A DNA stretch of 64,000 nt from Shewanella sp. NIFS-20-20 (GTDB taxonomy: Bacteria; Pseudomonadota; Gammaproteobacteria; Enterobacterales; Shewanellaceae): assembly GCF_019209865.1 (NCBI RefSeq), contig NZ_JAHUTT010000008.1:49141-113140 (forward strand), read 5' to 3'. Positions 49,098-57,773 of the stretch are shown here, one piece after another. The notes beneath the pieces were generated by a model. The model was not told where the DNA came from, did no database searches, and saw only the letters and a list, made by a program, of their open reading frames with translations. Within the stretch, counting starts at the first letter, position 1; each line of letters opens with the position of its first letter. Position numbers and translations under genes: made by a program.

Positions 49098-49658
49098 CTA
49101 CGCCGCCCCAGCCATGCTGGTTTTACGTTTTTCGATTTCGATTTTTAAGGCTTGGGTACGCTGGTTTTCAGCGGTTAATGCCCTTTGCGCTAACGACAAG
49201 CTGGTATATTGCTGCGGGTAACGTTGAAACCAGCGAATAAAGGTGTCTTTGCCTAAGTGGTCAAATACCAGTTCATATTGCCAACGTTTTTTCGCGATTA
49301 AGGCCTGTTTATTATCTGACCCATCGGTGGCGATTTTCTGTTGCTGGCGCGCATTAACCTGAGCAAAGGGAGCGTGATGAAGGTATTTACCGAAATATTC
49401 GTTGCAGAATGCACAATATTCTCGAGTGAATAACATGAAGTTATGCCACATCTCATCAATGACAACTAAGGCAGAATCTATCACTAATGGTTTATTGATC
49501 CCCAGTGAATCAGTTTTGGATGCTAGCCATAACCAACGTTTGACATCATCAAAAAGTTGTTCGGCTTCGGTTTGTTCAACATTATAGAGTTTAATAAACC
49601 TGTCGATAACATTCTGATTTTGATAAGTCAGGACTTGTTCAATATTTGGATGTTTCAT
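49098..49658 (-). CDS. GRDP-like (glycine-rich-domain-containing-like) protein 1
   Basis: 186 residues, cytoplasmic, no signal. A conserved block VVIDEMWHNFMLFTREYCAF followed by FGKYLHHAP matches the GRDP-like family (PF07173-type): Asp-Glu-x-Trp-His, Phe-Cys and His-His. The His and acidic residues look like a metal site, though no enzyme is known. The tail has KKRWQYELVFDHLGK. Paralogue of the next gene. Lies in an operon between the precursor peptides and exporter, so a peptide-maturation or binding role is an inference. Confidence 0.8.
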   Translation of the reverse strand: MKHPNIEQVLTYQNQNVIDRFIKLYNVEQTEAEQLFDDVKRWLWLASKTDSLGINKPLVIDSALVVIDEMWHNFMLFTREYCAFCNEYFGKYLHHAPFAQVNARQQQKIATDGSDNKQALIAKKRWQYELVFDHLGKDTFIRWFQRYPQQYTSLSLAQRALTAENQRTQALKIEIEKRKTSMAGAA

Positions 49659-49742
49659 ATTTGAAAACCTCGATGTTAGGACCCATAGACTCAGTTATTT
49701 CTTTGTCGTGATTCATGTCGGTGCCACAGTGAGCTTGAATCG

Positions 49743-50324
49743 CTAATATTTTGACGCCAACATACTATCTGTCAGGGCAGAGCTAAGGGTTATGTCTGGA
49801 TGAACTTCCCTGTCTTGTTGATTTTGCACGTGTAATAACGCTAATGACATGAGCGAGCCCGGTGTATATTTCTTAGGGTATTCTTTATACCAAAGCAAAA
49901 ATTCTTCTTTTCCTAAATGGTCATAGACAAATTCATATTGCCAACGTTTTTTGTCCATCAACTCTTGGGTTATTTGTTGGGGCGTTTTATTTTCCATTAA
50001 CGCCAGTTGTGATTCTGCCATCTGCTTTGTTGTCGGCATATGGTGAATATAGTGACCAAAGTATTTCTTACAAAAATGAAAGTAATCATCTGAAAACAAA
50101 ATAAAGTTATGCCACATCTCATCAATGACAACCAAAGGAGTATCTATGGTTAAGCCACTTTCGATGTTTAATTGACGTCTGAGATAACATAGCCACAACC
50201 ACTTTTTGGTACTGGCAAATATGGTATGGGCTTCATGGTCGCTGACACCGTAGACTTTGACAAAGCGCGACTCTACTGCTGAGTTACGGTAAGCCATCAC
50301 TTCATTTAAACTAGTTTGTATCAT
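49743..50324 (-). CDS. GRDP-like protein 2
   Basis: 193 residues from ATG 50324, with AGGAG six bases before; a longer in-frame start at 50366 would lie inside a hairpin and is unlikely. The same block: VVIDEMWHNFILFSDDYFHF, FGHYIHHMP, KKRWQYEFVYDHLGK. A second copy of the family with a longer Ser-rich tail. First enzyme-like gene after the precursors. The pair could form a heterodimer. Function unknown. Confidence 0.82.
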   Translation of the reverse strand: MIQTSLNEVMAYRNSAVESRFVKVYGVSDHEAHTIFASTKKWLWLCYLRRQLNIESGLTIDTPLVVIDEMWHNFILFSDDYFHFCKKYFGHYIHHMPTTKQMAESQLALMENKTPQQITQELMDKKRWQYEFVYDHLGKEEFLLWYKEYPKKYTPGSLMSLALLHVQNQQDREVHPDITLSSALTDSMLASKY

Positions 50325-50340
50325 GATTAACTCCTCGTCG

Positions 50341-50366
50341 ATGCCCAGAGCCTTGACTCTGGGCAT
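50341..50366 (-). terminator. Hairpin between precursor peptides and GRDP-like genes
   Basis: Perfect 10-bp inverted repeat ATGCCCAGAG and CTCTGGGCAT with 6-base loop, 14 bases after the last precursor stop and five before the next ribosome site. Lacking a U-tract, it may attenuate or process the transcript so that precursors exceed downstream proteins. Confidence 0.65.
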
Positions 50367-50379
50367 TGCTTTTCAATAT

Positions 50380-50517
50380 CTACTGCGCTTCAAAACAAAT
50401 GGATAAACAAAATTCCCAGCAAAGTTCAAAGCAGAATGCATCTTCGCGTCCACCAGAGATATTGTCTAATAACGTGTCTTCAATGATTTCAATTTTTTCA
50501 TTATTAATAGTGTTCAT
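50380..50517 (-). CDS. Cys-tetrapeptide precursor A (double-Gly leader)
   Basis: 45 residues, ATG 50517, AAGGAAAA before it. Leader of 23 residues ending IEDTLLDNISGG. Core of 22 residues starts REDA and continues as four tetrapeptides FCFE, LCWE, FCLS, ICFE, ending AQ; Cys at core positions 6, 10, 14 and 18. Transcribed third of the tandem set. Too short for common gene finders. Confidence 0.8.
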   Translation of the reverse strand: MNTINNEKIEIIEDTLLDNISGGREDAFCFELCWEFCLSICFEAQ

Positions 50518-50559
50518 AATATTTTCCTTTTAGGTGTTAAGTTGGATAAATATATATTA

Positions 50560-50691
50560 CTACTCAAAGCAGAGTGATAAACAAAACTCTAAGCAAAGCT
50601 CAAGACAGAATGATTCTTCGCGGCCACCAGAGATGTTATCGAGTAAGGTATCTTCAATAAGCTCAATTTTTTCATTGTTGATGTTGTTCAT
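50560..50691 (-). CDS. Cys-tetrapeptide precursor B (double-Gly leader)
   Basis: 43 residues, ATG 50691, AAGGAAAG before it. Leader ends IEDTLLDNISGG; core REES then FCLE, LCLE, FCLS, LCFE. Same four-residue Cys spacing as A and C. Second of three. Confidence 0.8.
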   Translation of the reverse strand: MNNINNEKIELIEDTLLDNISGGREESFCLELCLEFCLSLCFE

Positions 50692-50729
50692 CAGACTTTC
50701 CTTTTTATTAATAGGTCAATGATAGTTAA

Positions 50730-50858
50730 TTATTCTTCAAAGCAGAGGGATAAACAAAATTCAAAGCATAGTTCAAGGCAGAATGATTCTTCACGGCCAC
50801 CAGAAATATTTTCAAGCATGGTTTCTTCAATTATTTCAAGTTTGTTTTGGTTGTTCAT
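50730..50858 (-). CDS. Cys-tetrapeptide precursor C (double-Gly leader)
   Basis: 42 residues from ATG 50858 (AGAGAGA site); a longer in-frame start upstream exists but lacks the conserved leader length. Leader ends IEETMLENISGG; core REES, FCLE, LCFE, FCLS, LCFE, E. First of three, closest to the promoter. Confidence 0.8.
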   Translation of the reverse strand: MNNQNKLEIIEETMLENISGGREESFCLELCFEFCLSLCFEE

Positions 50859-51478
50859 AATATGTCTCTCTATTTTATGTAAGGGTAAGTAGTTAATTGG
50901 CCTTAAGGTGAGTAGCACTTGCCTCGTTGGCTAAGTTAATTTAGGACCATAAATAGAATTAGCGACAGGAGTATTCGGGGGTAAAGCACGGTACAAATAG
51001 CAGGGGAGATTGTGGGGGGCTTTGCTTGTAAGTATCTGTAAAGAAGTTAAATATTTCTTATTTCTCCCATAAAACGCCCTAAGAAAAAGTCGCTTATTAG
51101 TGAGAACTGATACGTTTTTATACAGGTGTTTTGCGCGTTAATGTCGCTATTGTTGCCGCGCTATATGTTCAGCAATTAATATCGTATAAATACATAAAGG
51201 AGGTGTATCGAATAAAATATATGGCTCAGTGTTTTTGATGCGTAGTGTCAACCAGACACAGGCTGTAATGGTTTATGAAGACAGGAAATACATGGTTGAC
51301 TAAGGTACTTGATTAAATGTGTGATTGGCTCGCGCGGGGGAGTGGTGCTTTTGCATGGTCGGGGTGACGTTGTGCGCCTGTGTGATTGGCTCGCGCGGGG
51401 GAGTGGTTTGTTGGCGATGTTTTACTATCGGTTTTAGGCGCATGCCAGTTGTTAACGACTGGCATGCGAAGAGGGGGA
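50859..51478. other. Upstream region of the peptide operon
   Basis: 620 bases with no credible gene. It should contain the operon promoter. AT-rich near the precursor genes, then GC-rich with an exact 29-base direct repeat. Confidence 0.5.
51318..51407. repeat. Exact 29-base direct repeat, two copies
   Basis: Copies at 51318-51346 and 51379-51407, 61 bases apart start to start, each containing TGTGATTGGCTCGCGCGGGG. Only two copies, so not a CRISPR array. Confidence 0.85.
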
Positions 51479-52834
51479 TTATTTTTGGGTGTTGTGCGGG
51501 TTACGAGTATCCATGCCCTCGGGCAAATTACGCAGCAAAATAGCTTTATCTAGCTCCACTTCTTTGGCCACTGGCATATACACCATATGCCCTGAACCTA
51601 ACCCAGCTTCAATCGATTCACCCTTACGGTTTTTGAGGGTATCTAAGGTTAAGTTGATGTTGCCTTGGGGCGTCATCAGCTCGAGGCTATCGCCTAGCAC
51701 AAACTTGTTTTTAACATCGATTTCGGCCATGCCGTCATCGTTGCGCTTACCGGTCAATTCGCCGACAAACTGCTGGCTGTCACTGATTGAATGGCCATAA
51801 TCATAGTTTTGATACTCATCATGGACATGACGGCGCAAGAAGCCTTCAGTATAGCCGCGATGAGCTAAGCCTTCTAAGCGCGCTAATAAGCTGCCATCAA
51901 AGTGTCGGCCGGCGCAGGCATCATCGATCGCTTGACGATACAGTTGTGCCGTGCGAGCCACATAATAGAAAGACTTAGTGCGGCCTTCAATTTTCAGCGA
52001 GTCAATGCCCATCTTAGTCAGGCGTTCTACGTGCTGAATGGCGCGCAAATCTTTAGAGTTCATGATGTAAGTACCATGCTCATCTTCAAACGCGGGCATG
52101 TATTCACCAGGACGTCCTGATTCTTGCAACAGATAGATATTATCCGTGGGCTCGCCGGCGCCTAAGGTTGATGCCGCAGGATGAATCGCTACGATATCAC
52201 CGCTATCATCTTGTTTGGCATCGTGAACATCATATTTCCAGCGACAGGCATTGGTGCAAGTGCCTTGATTAGGATCGCGCTTGTTAATATAGCCAGACAG
52301 CAGACAACGGCCTGAATACGCCATACATAATGCCCCATGAACAAAGACTTCAAGTTCAATGTCTGGGCAACGCTGACGAATTTCTTCAATTTCATCCAGT
52401 GATAATTCACGGGATAGAATGACCCGTTTAATGCCTTGGGTCTGCCAAAATTTGACGGAGGCCCAGTTAATCGCATTGGCTTGTACCGATAAATGCACTA
52501 CCTGATCAGGGAAGGCTTCGCGTGCCATCATGATAAGACCTGGATCGGACATGATAATGGCATCTGGCTTCATGGCAACCACAGGTTCCATGTCCTTGAT
52601 ATAGGTTTTGAGTTTGGCATTATGCGGTGCAATATTGCTGACCACGTATAATTTCTTGCCTAAAGAGTGGGCTTCCTGGATGCCCTGTGCCAGATTTTCC
52701 ATTTTGAAGTCATTATTGCGAACTCTAAGGCTATATCTTGGCTGCCCTGCATAAACGGCGTCGGCGCCATAGGCAAACGCGTAACGCATGTTTTTCAGTG
52801 TCCCAGCGGGGGACAAAAGCTCTGGTTTAAACAT
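51479..52834 (-). CDS. trhP: TrhP (YegQ), U32 protein for tRNA hydroxylation
   Basis: 451 residues from ATG 52834, beginning MFKPELLSPAGTLKNMRYAF as in E. coli YegQ. CMAYSGRCLLSGY, GTCTNACRW give the Fe-S Cys; SLKIEGRTKSFYYVA is the family block, and a C-terminal beta domain follows. TrhP takes part in prephenate-dependent hydroxylation of U34 in tRNA. Third U32 protein in the window, but distinct from ubiU and ubiV. Confidence 0.92.
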   Translation of the reverse strand: MFKPELLSPAGTLKNMRYAFAYGADAVYAGQPRYSLRVRNNDFKMENLAQGIQEAHSLGKKLYVVSNIAPHNAKLKTYIKDMEPVVAMKPDAIIMSDPGLIMMAREAFPDQVVHLSVQANAINWASVKFWQTQGIKRVILSRELSLDEIEEIRQRCPDIELEVFVHGALCMAYSGRCLLSGYINKRDPNQGTCTNACRWKYDVHDAKQDDSGDIVAIHPAASTLGAGEPTDNIYLLQESGRPGEYMPAFEDEHGTYIMNSKDLRAIQHVERLTKMGIDSLKIEGRTKSFYYVARTAQLYRQAIDDACAGRHFDGSLLARLEGLAHRGYTEGFLRRHVHDEYQNYDYGHSISDSQQFVGELTGKRNDDGMAEIDVKNKFVLGDSLELMTPQGNINLTLDTLKNRKGESIEAGLGSGHMVYMPVAKEVELDKAILLRNLPEGMDTRNPHNTQK

Positions 52835-53132
52835 AATCACTCTCAGTAGGGTTAGTGCTGGCGGATCTAGGACCCAGAAATATCAGCGGCAGCGGTTTGC
52901 GCAGTGGTGCAAATCTCGGCTACTGTGATAGGGCGGGCATTTTACTCAATGATACTCCCTTGATGCAAATATAACAGGCACAGTCAGATCTTGGTGGCAA
53001 GCTGGAAGTGTCAAAATGTTAAGCTTGTAACTAAACAGCGATAAACACTAAATTGATATGAAAAAAATGCTGAATTCTGTCGCTTTATAGCTGATATAAT
53101 TCGTTGAGGAAGCCGTTTTAAAAGGAAGTGAC

Positions 53133-53975
53133 ATGTCGATTGAGCAGCAGCTCTTAGTGCGTTTATTGCGAAAATTAAAAGAGGATACCTTGGTGCTCCC
53201 GACGTTGCCTGAGGTGGCAATGCGAGTCCAAGAGGTCACCTCGAGCGATAGCAGTAGTCTAAAGCAAGTTGCGGATGTGATTGGTCAAGATGCCGCCATT
53301 ACCGCCCGCTTGATTAAAATTGCCAACAGTGCGTTATATAGTCGTGGCGTTCCTGTCGACCATATTGGTGGTGCAGTTAACCGTATTGGGTTACAACAGA
53401 TTCGGTCAATAGCCACCTCTATTGCGATGGAGCAGTTATTTATTTCGACCAATGAAATGGTCTGGGAAGTCATGGACGAAGTATGGCAAACGTCAATTAA
53501 TGTGACCGCCGCAGCCTGTGCCATACTAAATAAATATCAAGCTAAACATGGTAAACAAAGCTTTAATATCGACACCATGACCTTGGCGGGTTTAGTCCAT
53601 AATATTGGCGCTTTGCCTATTTTGACGGAAGCGGAAGCTGATCCTGATCTATTCACTGACATTGATAAACTGCGTCAAGTTGTGCGTAAGTTGCAAGGGC
53701 CAATAGGCCGCTCTGTATTATCAAGTTGGGAGTTTTCGGATGAAGTCACCGAGGTGGTGACCCGCTGGTCGGATTTGAGCTATTGCCCTGAAAAAGTGAG
53801 CTATATCGATTTTATTCGGGCAGGCGCTTTTTATGCCGGTGAGTTACGTGCCGGTGATCACTATAGACAACGCATGGATGCCTTTGTCGAGAGAGGGTTA
53901 CCTGTGACTGAAGAGGAATTACTAGATGACAGCTTTGTTCAATTATATGAGTCAATCCGACAAAGCTATGAGTAA
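53133..53975 (+). CDS. HDOD-domain signalling protein
   Basis: 280 residues. An HDOD domain spans about 20-215 (LVLPTLPEVAMRVQEVT, DVIGQDAAITARLIKIANSA, LAGLVHNIGALPIL), an HD-like fold without catalytic His-Asp activity expected. Often partners with c-di-GMP proteins. Six bases before a GGDEF/EAL gene, hence probably co-transcribed. Confidence 0.92.
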   Translation: MSIEQQLLVRLLRKLKEDTLVLPTLPEVAMRVQEVTSSDSSSLKQVADVIGQDAAITARLIKIANSALYSRGVPVDHIGGAVNRIGLQQIRSIATSIAMEQLFISTNEMVWEVMDEVWQTSINVTAAACAILNKYQAKHGKQSFNIDTMTLAGLVHNIGALPILTEAEADPDLFTDIDKLRQVVRKLQGPIGRSVLSSWEFSDEVTEVVTRWSDLSYCPEKVSYIDFIRAGAFYAGELRAGDHYRQRMDAFVERGLPVTEEELLDDSFVQLYESIRQSYE

Positions 53976-53981
53976 CCGCTT

Positions 53982-55460
53982 GTGTGGTTAATCTTACCGC
54001 TTGTTGTTGTCATTGGACTGTGGTGGATGCAGTCCAAAAAAAATCAGTATTTTATTGATTTACTGGCTCATTTACATAATAAATTCCAAGCACCTTCCAA
54101 TCGTAAACCATTAACTCGCCGACAGTTCTCCGAACAAGACAGTGCCTTGTTGACCCAAGTTGAACAACTGATGCAAAGCCGCAACGATCAATCTGGAATT
54201 GATAAATTGACCGGGCTTGCGAATCGCTTAGGCTTAAAACGTCAGTTAATGGGCATGATGCCCATGAGTTCAGGTGTATTGATATTACTCGACATTCACA
54301 GGTTTCGTTATGTCAACGACTTGTTTGGCTTTGAATTTGGCGACACCTTAATCAAAGAGTTCAGTGAACGCTTGCTCAAAATTGAAGCCCCAGCGGACAT
54401 TACGGCTCGATTAGATGGTGACGAGTTTTTCTTATATTTCAATCAGGCATTGTCGTTAACCCAAGTGCTCGCCTTGCGCCAAAGTTTACAACAACCATTT
54501 TTCATCAATGGCACCCCGATTGGTCTCAAATTACAACTGGGCTATTTGACATTACCAGAGCATCATCATGACGTCAGCGTGATGCTGAAACGCTTGGATT
54601 TAGCCTTAAAAGAAGCGCGCGGTAGCCGAGACAAAATAGCCGCCTATGAGGCGGGCATGGATCAATTGCAACAAAGAGAGCTGCGCTTAATCCATGACTT
54701 ACCTAAGAGTCTGACTACCCATGACTGTTATTTAGTCTATCAACCTAAGTGGGATATAAAAAATCAATGCTGTAACCAAGTTGAAGCATTGCTACGCTGG
54801 AATCACCCCAGTTTAGGCTATGTATCACCGGCTGAATTTATTCCTTTGGCTGAATATACCGGCATTATCGAGCTAGTCAGTGAATGGGCGTTGGCGGAGG
54901 TGATTGTGCAGCAACAGCACTGGCAACAAACCGGCGTTAATGTGCAAGTGGCGGTTAATTTATCCACCCGAGACTTGGATAATTTCAGTTTGTCAGAAGA
55001 TTTATTGGCCAGTTTATCTCGCCAAGGGGTATCGCCACGGCAAATCATGATTGAAATTACCGAAAGTAATTTAATGGCTGATATTGATAAAACCTTGGAA
55101 GTATTGCACCGCTTACGCGCGATTGGGGTGCAATTAGCCATCGATGACTTTGGTACTGGCTATTCCTCGTTAGCTTACCTTAAACATTTGCCAGTTGATG
55201 AGGTTAAAATCGATAAGGCTTTCCTTGATGATATTCTCACCGATAACCAAGGCGCCGCGATTTTAGAAACCAGTATTCAACTGGCAAAACGTCTCGGTTT
55301 TGCGGTAACCGTTGAAGGGGTTGAAACCCAAGAGATTTGGGACAGACTGGTGCAAATGGGGGCCGATAAGATCCAAGGTCAATGGTTCAGTTCACCGCTG
55401 ACGGCCGTCGAACTGGAACAGCATTGGCAAGAGTTACAAACCAAAATGAAGAGTTCTTGA
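53982..55460 (+). CDS. GGDEF/EAL c-di-GMP protein
   Basis: 492 residues from a GTG start, seven bases after the HDOD stop. A short hydrophobic N-terminus (ILPLVVVIGLWW) anchors it. The GGDEF site reads LDGDEFF: the first Gly is Asp, so cyclase activity is doubtful. EAL domain: VEALLRWNHP, IEITESNLM, DDFGTGYSSLAYLKHL, DEVKIDKAF and TVEGVET, all catalytic motifs kept. Probable c-di-GMP phosphodiesterase, perhaps with GTP sensing by the GGDEF part. Confidence 0.92.
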   Translation: MWLILPLVVVIGLWWMQSKKNQYFIDLLAHLHNKFQAPSNRKPLTRRQFSEQDSALLTQVEQLMQSRNDQSGIDKLTGLANRLGLKRQLMGMMPMSSGVLILLDIHRFRYVNDLFGFEFGDTLIKEFSERLLKIEAPADITARLDGDEFFLYFNQALSLTQVLALRQSLQQPFFINGTPIGLKLQLGYLTLPEHHHDVSVMLKRLDLALKEARGSRDKIAAYEAGMDQLQQRELRLIHDLPKSLTTHDCYLVYQPKWDIKNQCCNQVEALLRWNHPSLGYVSPAEFIPLAEYTGIIELVSEWALAEVIVQQQHWQQTGVNVQVAVNLSTRDLDNFSLSEDLLASLSRQGVSPRQIMIEITESNLMADIDKTLEVLHRLRAIGVQLAIDDFGTGYSSLAYLKHLPVDEVKIDKAFLDDILTDNQGAAILETSIQLAKRLGFAVTVEGVETQEIWDRLVQMGADKIQGQWFSSPLTAVELEQHWQELQTKMKSS

Positions 55461-55570
55461 CAGCCGGATTTGACTCTGACAAACTCCAATCAATCCATTA
55501 GATTTTTCTTATTAAGTATGTGTCTGACCGGGTCATTGACATTCAATCTGATTATTTTCAAGGGGTTATT

Positions 55571-56005
55571 ATGGCTGAAAAAATTGTAGAAGTAAGCACT
55601 CACATGGGCGCTGGTTGGAAAGTGACGGCGCAAGTACGTGAGCATACCTTAGTGATCGATCAACCGACGGCGACCAACGAAGGCGCGAATCCACTCGAGA
55701 CATTTTTATTCTCTCTGGCCGGCTGTATTTCTGCCATTGCTAAGATGGCTGCCCGCGATGAAAAACTGGCATTAAGGGGCATTGATATTCACGTGAAAGC
55801 GGTGATGAATCCAGCCGGTTTATTAGGGCAAGCGACGGATGACCCTGTGGGCTTTAAACAGATAGATATTCAGGCAGACATAGATGCTGATATAAGCGAT
55901 GAAGAAAAGGCTGCCTTTTTAGATCGCGTCTGTCATCGCTGCCCAGTGCACGATAACTTACTCCACCCAACGTTAGTCACTCATCATTCGGTTGCGAGCG
56001 CGTAG
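55571..56005 (+). CDS. OsmC-family peroxide-reductase-like protein
   Basis: 144 residues from ATG 55571, AGGGG upstream. OsmC fold: EGANPLETFLFSLAGCISA contains the first Cys and CHRCPVHDNL the second. OsmC/Ohr proteins reduce hydroperoxides with such Cys. The extra Cys in the CHRCP group is typical of the YhfA-like branch. A hairpin with ACCAGTCAGC and GCTGGCTGGT (56032-56054) follows as terminator. Confidence 0.86.
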   Translation: MAEKIVEVSTHMGAGWKVTAQVREHTLVIDQPTATNEGANPLETFLFSLAGCISAIAKMAARDEKLALRGIDIHVKAVMNPAGLLGQATDDPVGFKQIDIQADIDADISDEEKAAFLDRVCHRCPVHDNLLHPTLVTHHSVASA

Positions 56006-56031
56006 GTAACCCATCGAATGCATCAACAGCT

Positions 56032-56054
56032 ACCAGTCAGCCAAGCTGGCTGGT
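56032..56054 (+). terminator. Hairpin after the OsmC gene
   Basis: ACCAGTCAGC, CAA, GCTGGCTGGT; one G-T pair in the 10-bp stem, no strong U-tract. Confidence 0.5.
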
Positions 56055-56125
56055 ATGTTGGGCTGCCAAGCTTATGGATAGGATAACAATCGCGAACCTT
56101 GCCATGCCATAGCGAGTTATCTCGG

Positions 56126-56647
56126 TTATAACAGTAATTGAGCATCAATGGCGTTGAACTGCTGGCAACTATTCATTAAGGATTGTGCGGTTAAACTCAT
56201 CACCCCAAATACGTGGGTCTCAACCGAGTATTTATGATGAATATGGCTGAGTAAGCGGTCAAAGTCGCCATCACCAGATAACAAGATCACCCGATCAACT
56301 GAGGCCGCGGCTTCCATAATATCGATAGTGATACCCACGTCCCAATCGCCCTTGGCCGAGCCATCACTTCGTTGAATAAAGGGTTTGAGTTTGACCTCAA
56401 AACCTATGTGCTTCAGCGCATCTTGGAACTTCATCTGGCCATCATCGCCGCGATGGATTGCATAAGCATAGGCCGTGACGATATCGCCTTGTCCCCGTAT
56501 CTCTTGCCAAAAGTGTCGATAATTAAATTGGCGACCATAGGCTTCGCGGCAGGTGTAATAGATGTTTTGCACGTCGACAAAAATAGCAATTTTTTTCACA
56601 GTGACCGCACGATAATCCAATGTATTGTCTGAATATACCATATTCAT
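56126..56647 (-). CDS. NYN-domain (LabA/DUF88) protein
   Basis: 173 residues from ATG 56647; a start nearer the domain is possible. IAIFVDVQNIYYT gives the first Asp, GDWDVGITIDIM and LLSGDGDFDRLL the remaining acidic residues of the PIN-like NYN nuclease fold. Family members are RNA-processing nucleases or regulators. Stands alone; converges on the OsmC gene. Confidence 0.85.
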   Translation of the reverse strand: MNMVYSDNTLDYRAVTVKKIAIFVDVQNIYYTCREAYGRQFNYRHFWQEIRGQGDIVTAYAYAIHRGDDGQMKFQDALKHIGFEVKLKPFIQRSDGSAKGDWDVGITIDIMEAAASVDRVILLSGDGDFDRLLSHIHHKYSVETHVFGVMSLTAQSLMNSCQQFNAIDAQLLL

Positions 56648-56747
56648 GGTGTGAGATGCTTGACGACCTTTTGCTGTTAGCCACAAGCACAAATGCCGAT
56701 AAACCAGCAAGGGAGTGGCTAAACAACGTCATGGCAGGCCACATCAT

Positions 56748-57146
56748 GACCGAAGCGCCGTTGCTGTTGGCTTATTGTGACGGATTGGCCTGAATACGAC
56801 CTCGCGGGCAGGTTTTTATGTTAGCTGGTTTAGCAGGAGAAGTATCTGCTGAAAAAACTTACTTGTAGAGCAGGTTAAAGCCGTTTATGTTAATGCCAGT
56901 GAGCGAATATTGTACCGATGGCAACGAGATGAATACCCACTCAAGCCATAATAAAGATATTGAGCTTATTGTCCGTGTGGCGCTTGCTCATTGGCAGGGA
57001 TTGAACATGTAGCGAGCAAGTACTCGCGGATTGTGACGCTGGCAATCATAGCAGGATGACAGCGCTTTGCCTTGTCTGGTGGCGTTCAAGCGATCGCGGC
57101 TTAGACAAAGAATTGATCCGCTGATGGAGCAGCCTTAACCGAGAGA
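56748..57146. other. Intergenic stretch, no gene seen
   Basis: About 400 bases upstream of the small membrane protein. I see neither a credible open frame, RNA gene nor repeat. Confidence 0.5.
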
Positions 57147-57680
57147 ATGCAAATGATCTTCGTTAAATCGGCACGTTACGTGGGAGCTTTGCGTCTGCTG
57201 CTGGCCGTCATTGGTTTCTTAATGGTGTGGCTTATTGCCAGCTTATTATTAGATGTGCTTACTGGAAGGCTTAACCTTGCGGGATTTGGGGCAATCAATA
57301 TCTCGGCTGATCTGGCCTATATTATGGTCTGGTTCGCCTCAATCCTACCTATCTTGATGTTGCTGTCGACTCTGATCCCGAGCTTTAACCTAATTGTTAA
57401 TGGTGGGCAATGGCGGATAAATCTCGATGAACATGGCTTAACTTGGGTGTCCCCTTGCACCCGCTATGAAGCGTCTTTTCATTTTGCGTTAACTCAGGTG
57501 GAGTGCATCGTTGTTGTTCAAGGCCGTAGCCCCATACAACGCCGACAACAATCGAAACACTTGATGTTAAAAGACGGCTCAATACTTGAGCTTAAGACAT
57601 ACAGTCTGATTAACCTTGATAAAATTTACGATGAACTGGTTAGGTTAGGGATCCCGGTGCGGGTCGAGTTGCCGGTTTAG
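57147..57680 (+). CDS. Membrane protein of unknown function
   Basis: 177 residues. Two hydrophobic helices at about 14-36 and 56-80, then a PH-like C-terminal half of about 90 residues (GGQWRINLDEHGLTWVSP, IVVVQGRSPIQ, KDGSILELKTYSLI). The layout resembles small bPH-type membrane proteins, but no firm family. An ATG at 57153 is another possible start. Confidence 0.6.
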   Translation: MQMIFVKSARYVGALRLLLAVIGFLMVWLIASLLLDVLTGRLNLAGFGAINISADLAYIMVWFASILPILMLLSTLIPSFNLIVNGGQWRINLDEHGLTWVSPCTRYEASFHFALTQVECIVVVQGRSPIQRRQQSKHLMLKDGSILELKTYSLINLDKIYDELVRLGIPVRVELPV

Positions 57681-57773
57681 CCTGAACAGACAGGCGAGAA
57701 TAGTGAACCATAATCATGTCGCCCTATAAGATTATTCCCATAGGGCTGACATTGTCTTGGCCGTTGATAAGCG

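Noticed and set aside
51318..51407. Two identical repeats could look like a CRISPR array
   Set aside because: Only two copies, no further repeat at the same period, and no cas genes nearby.
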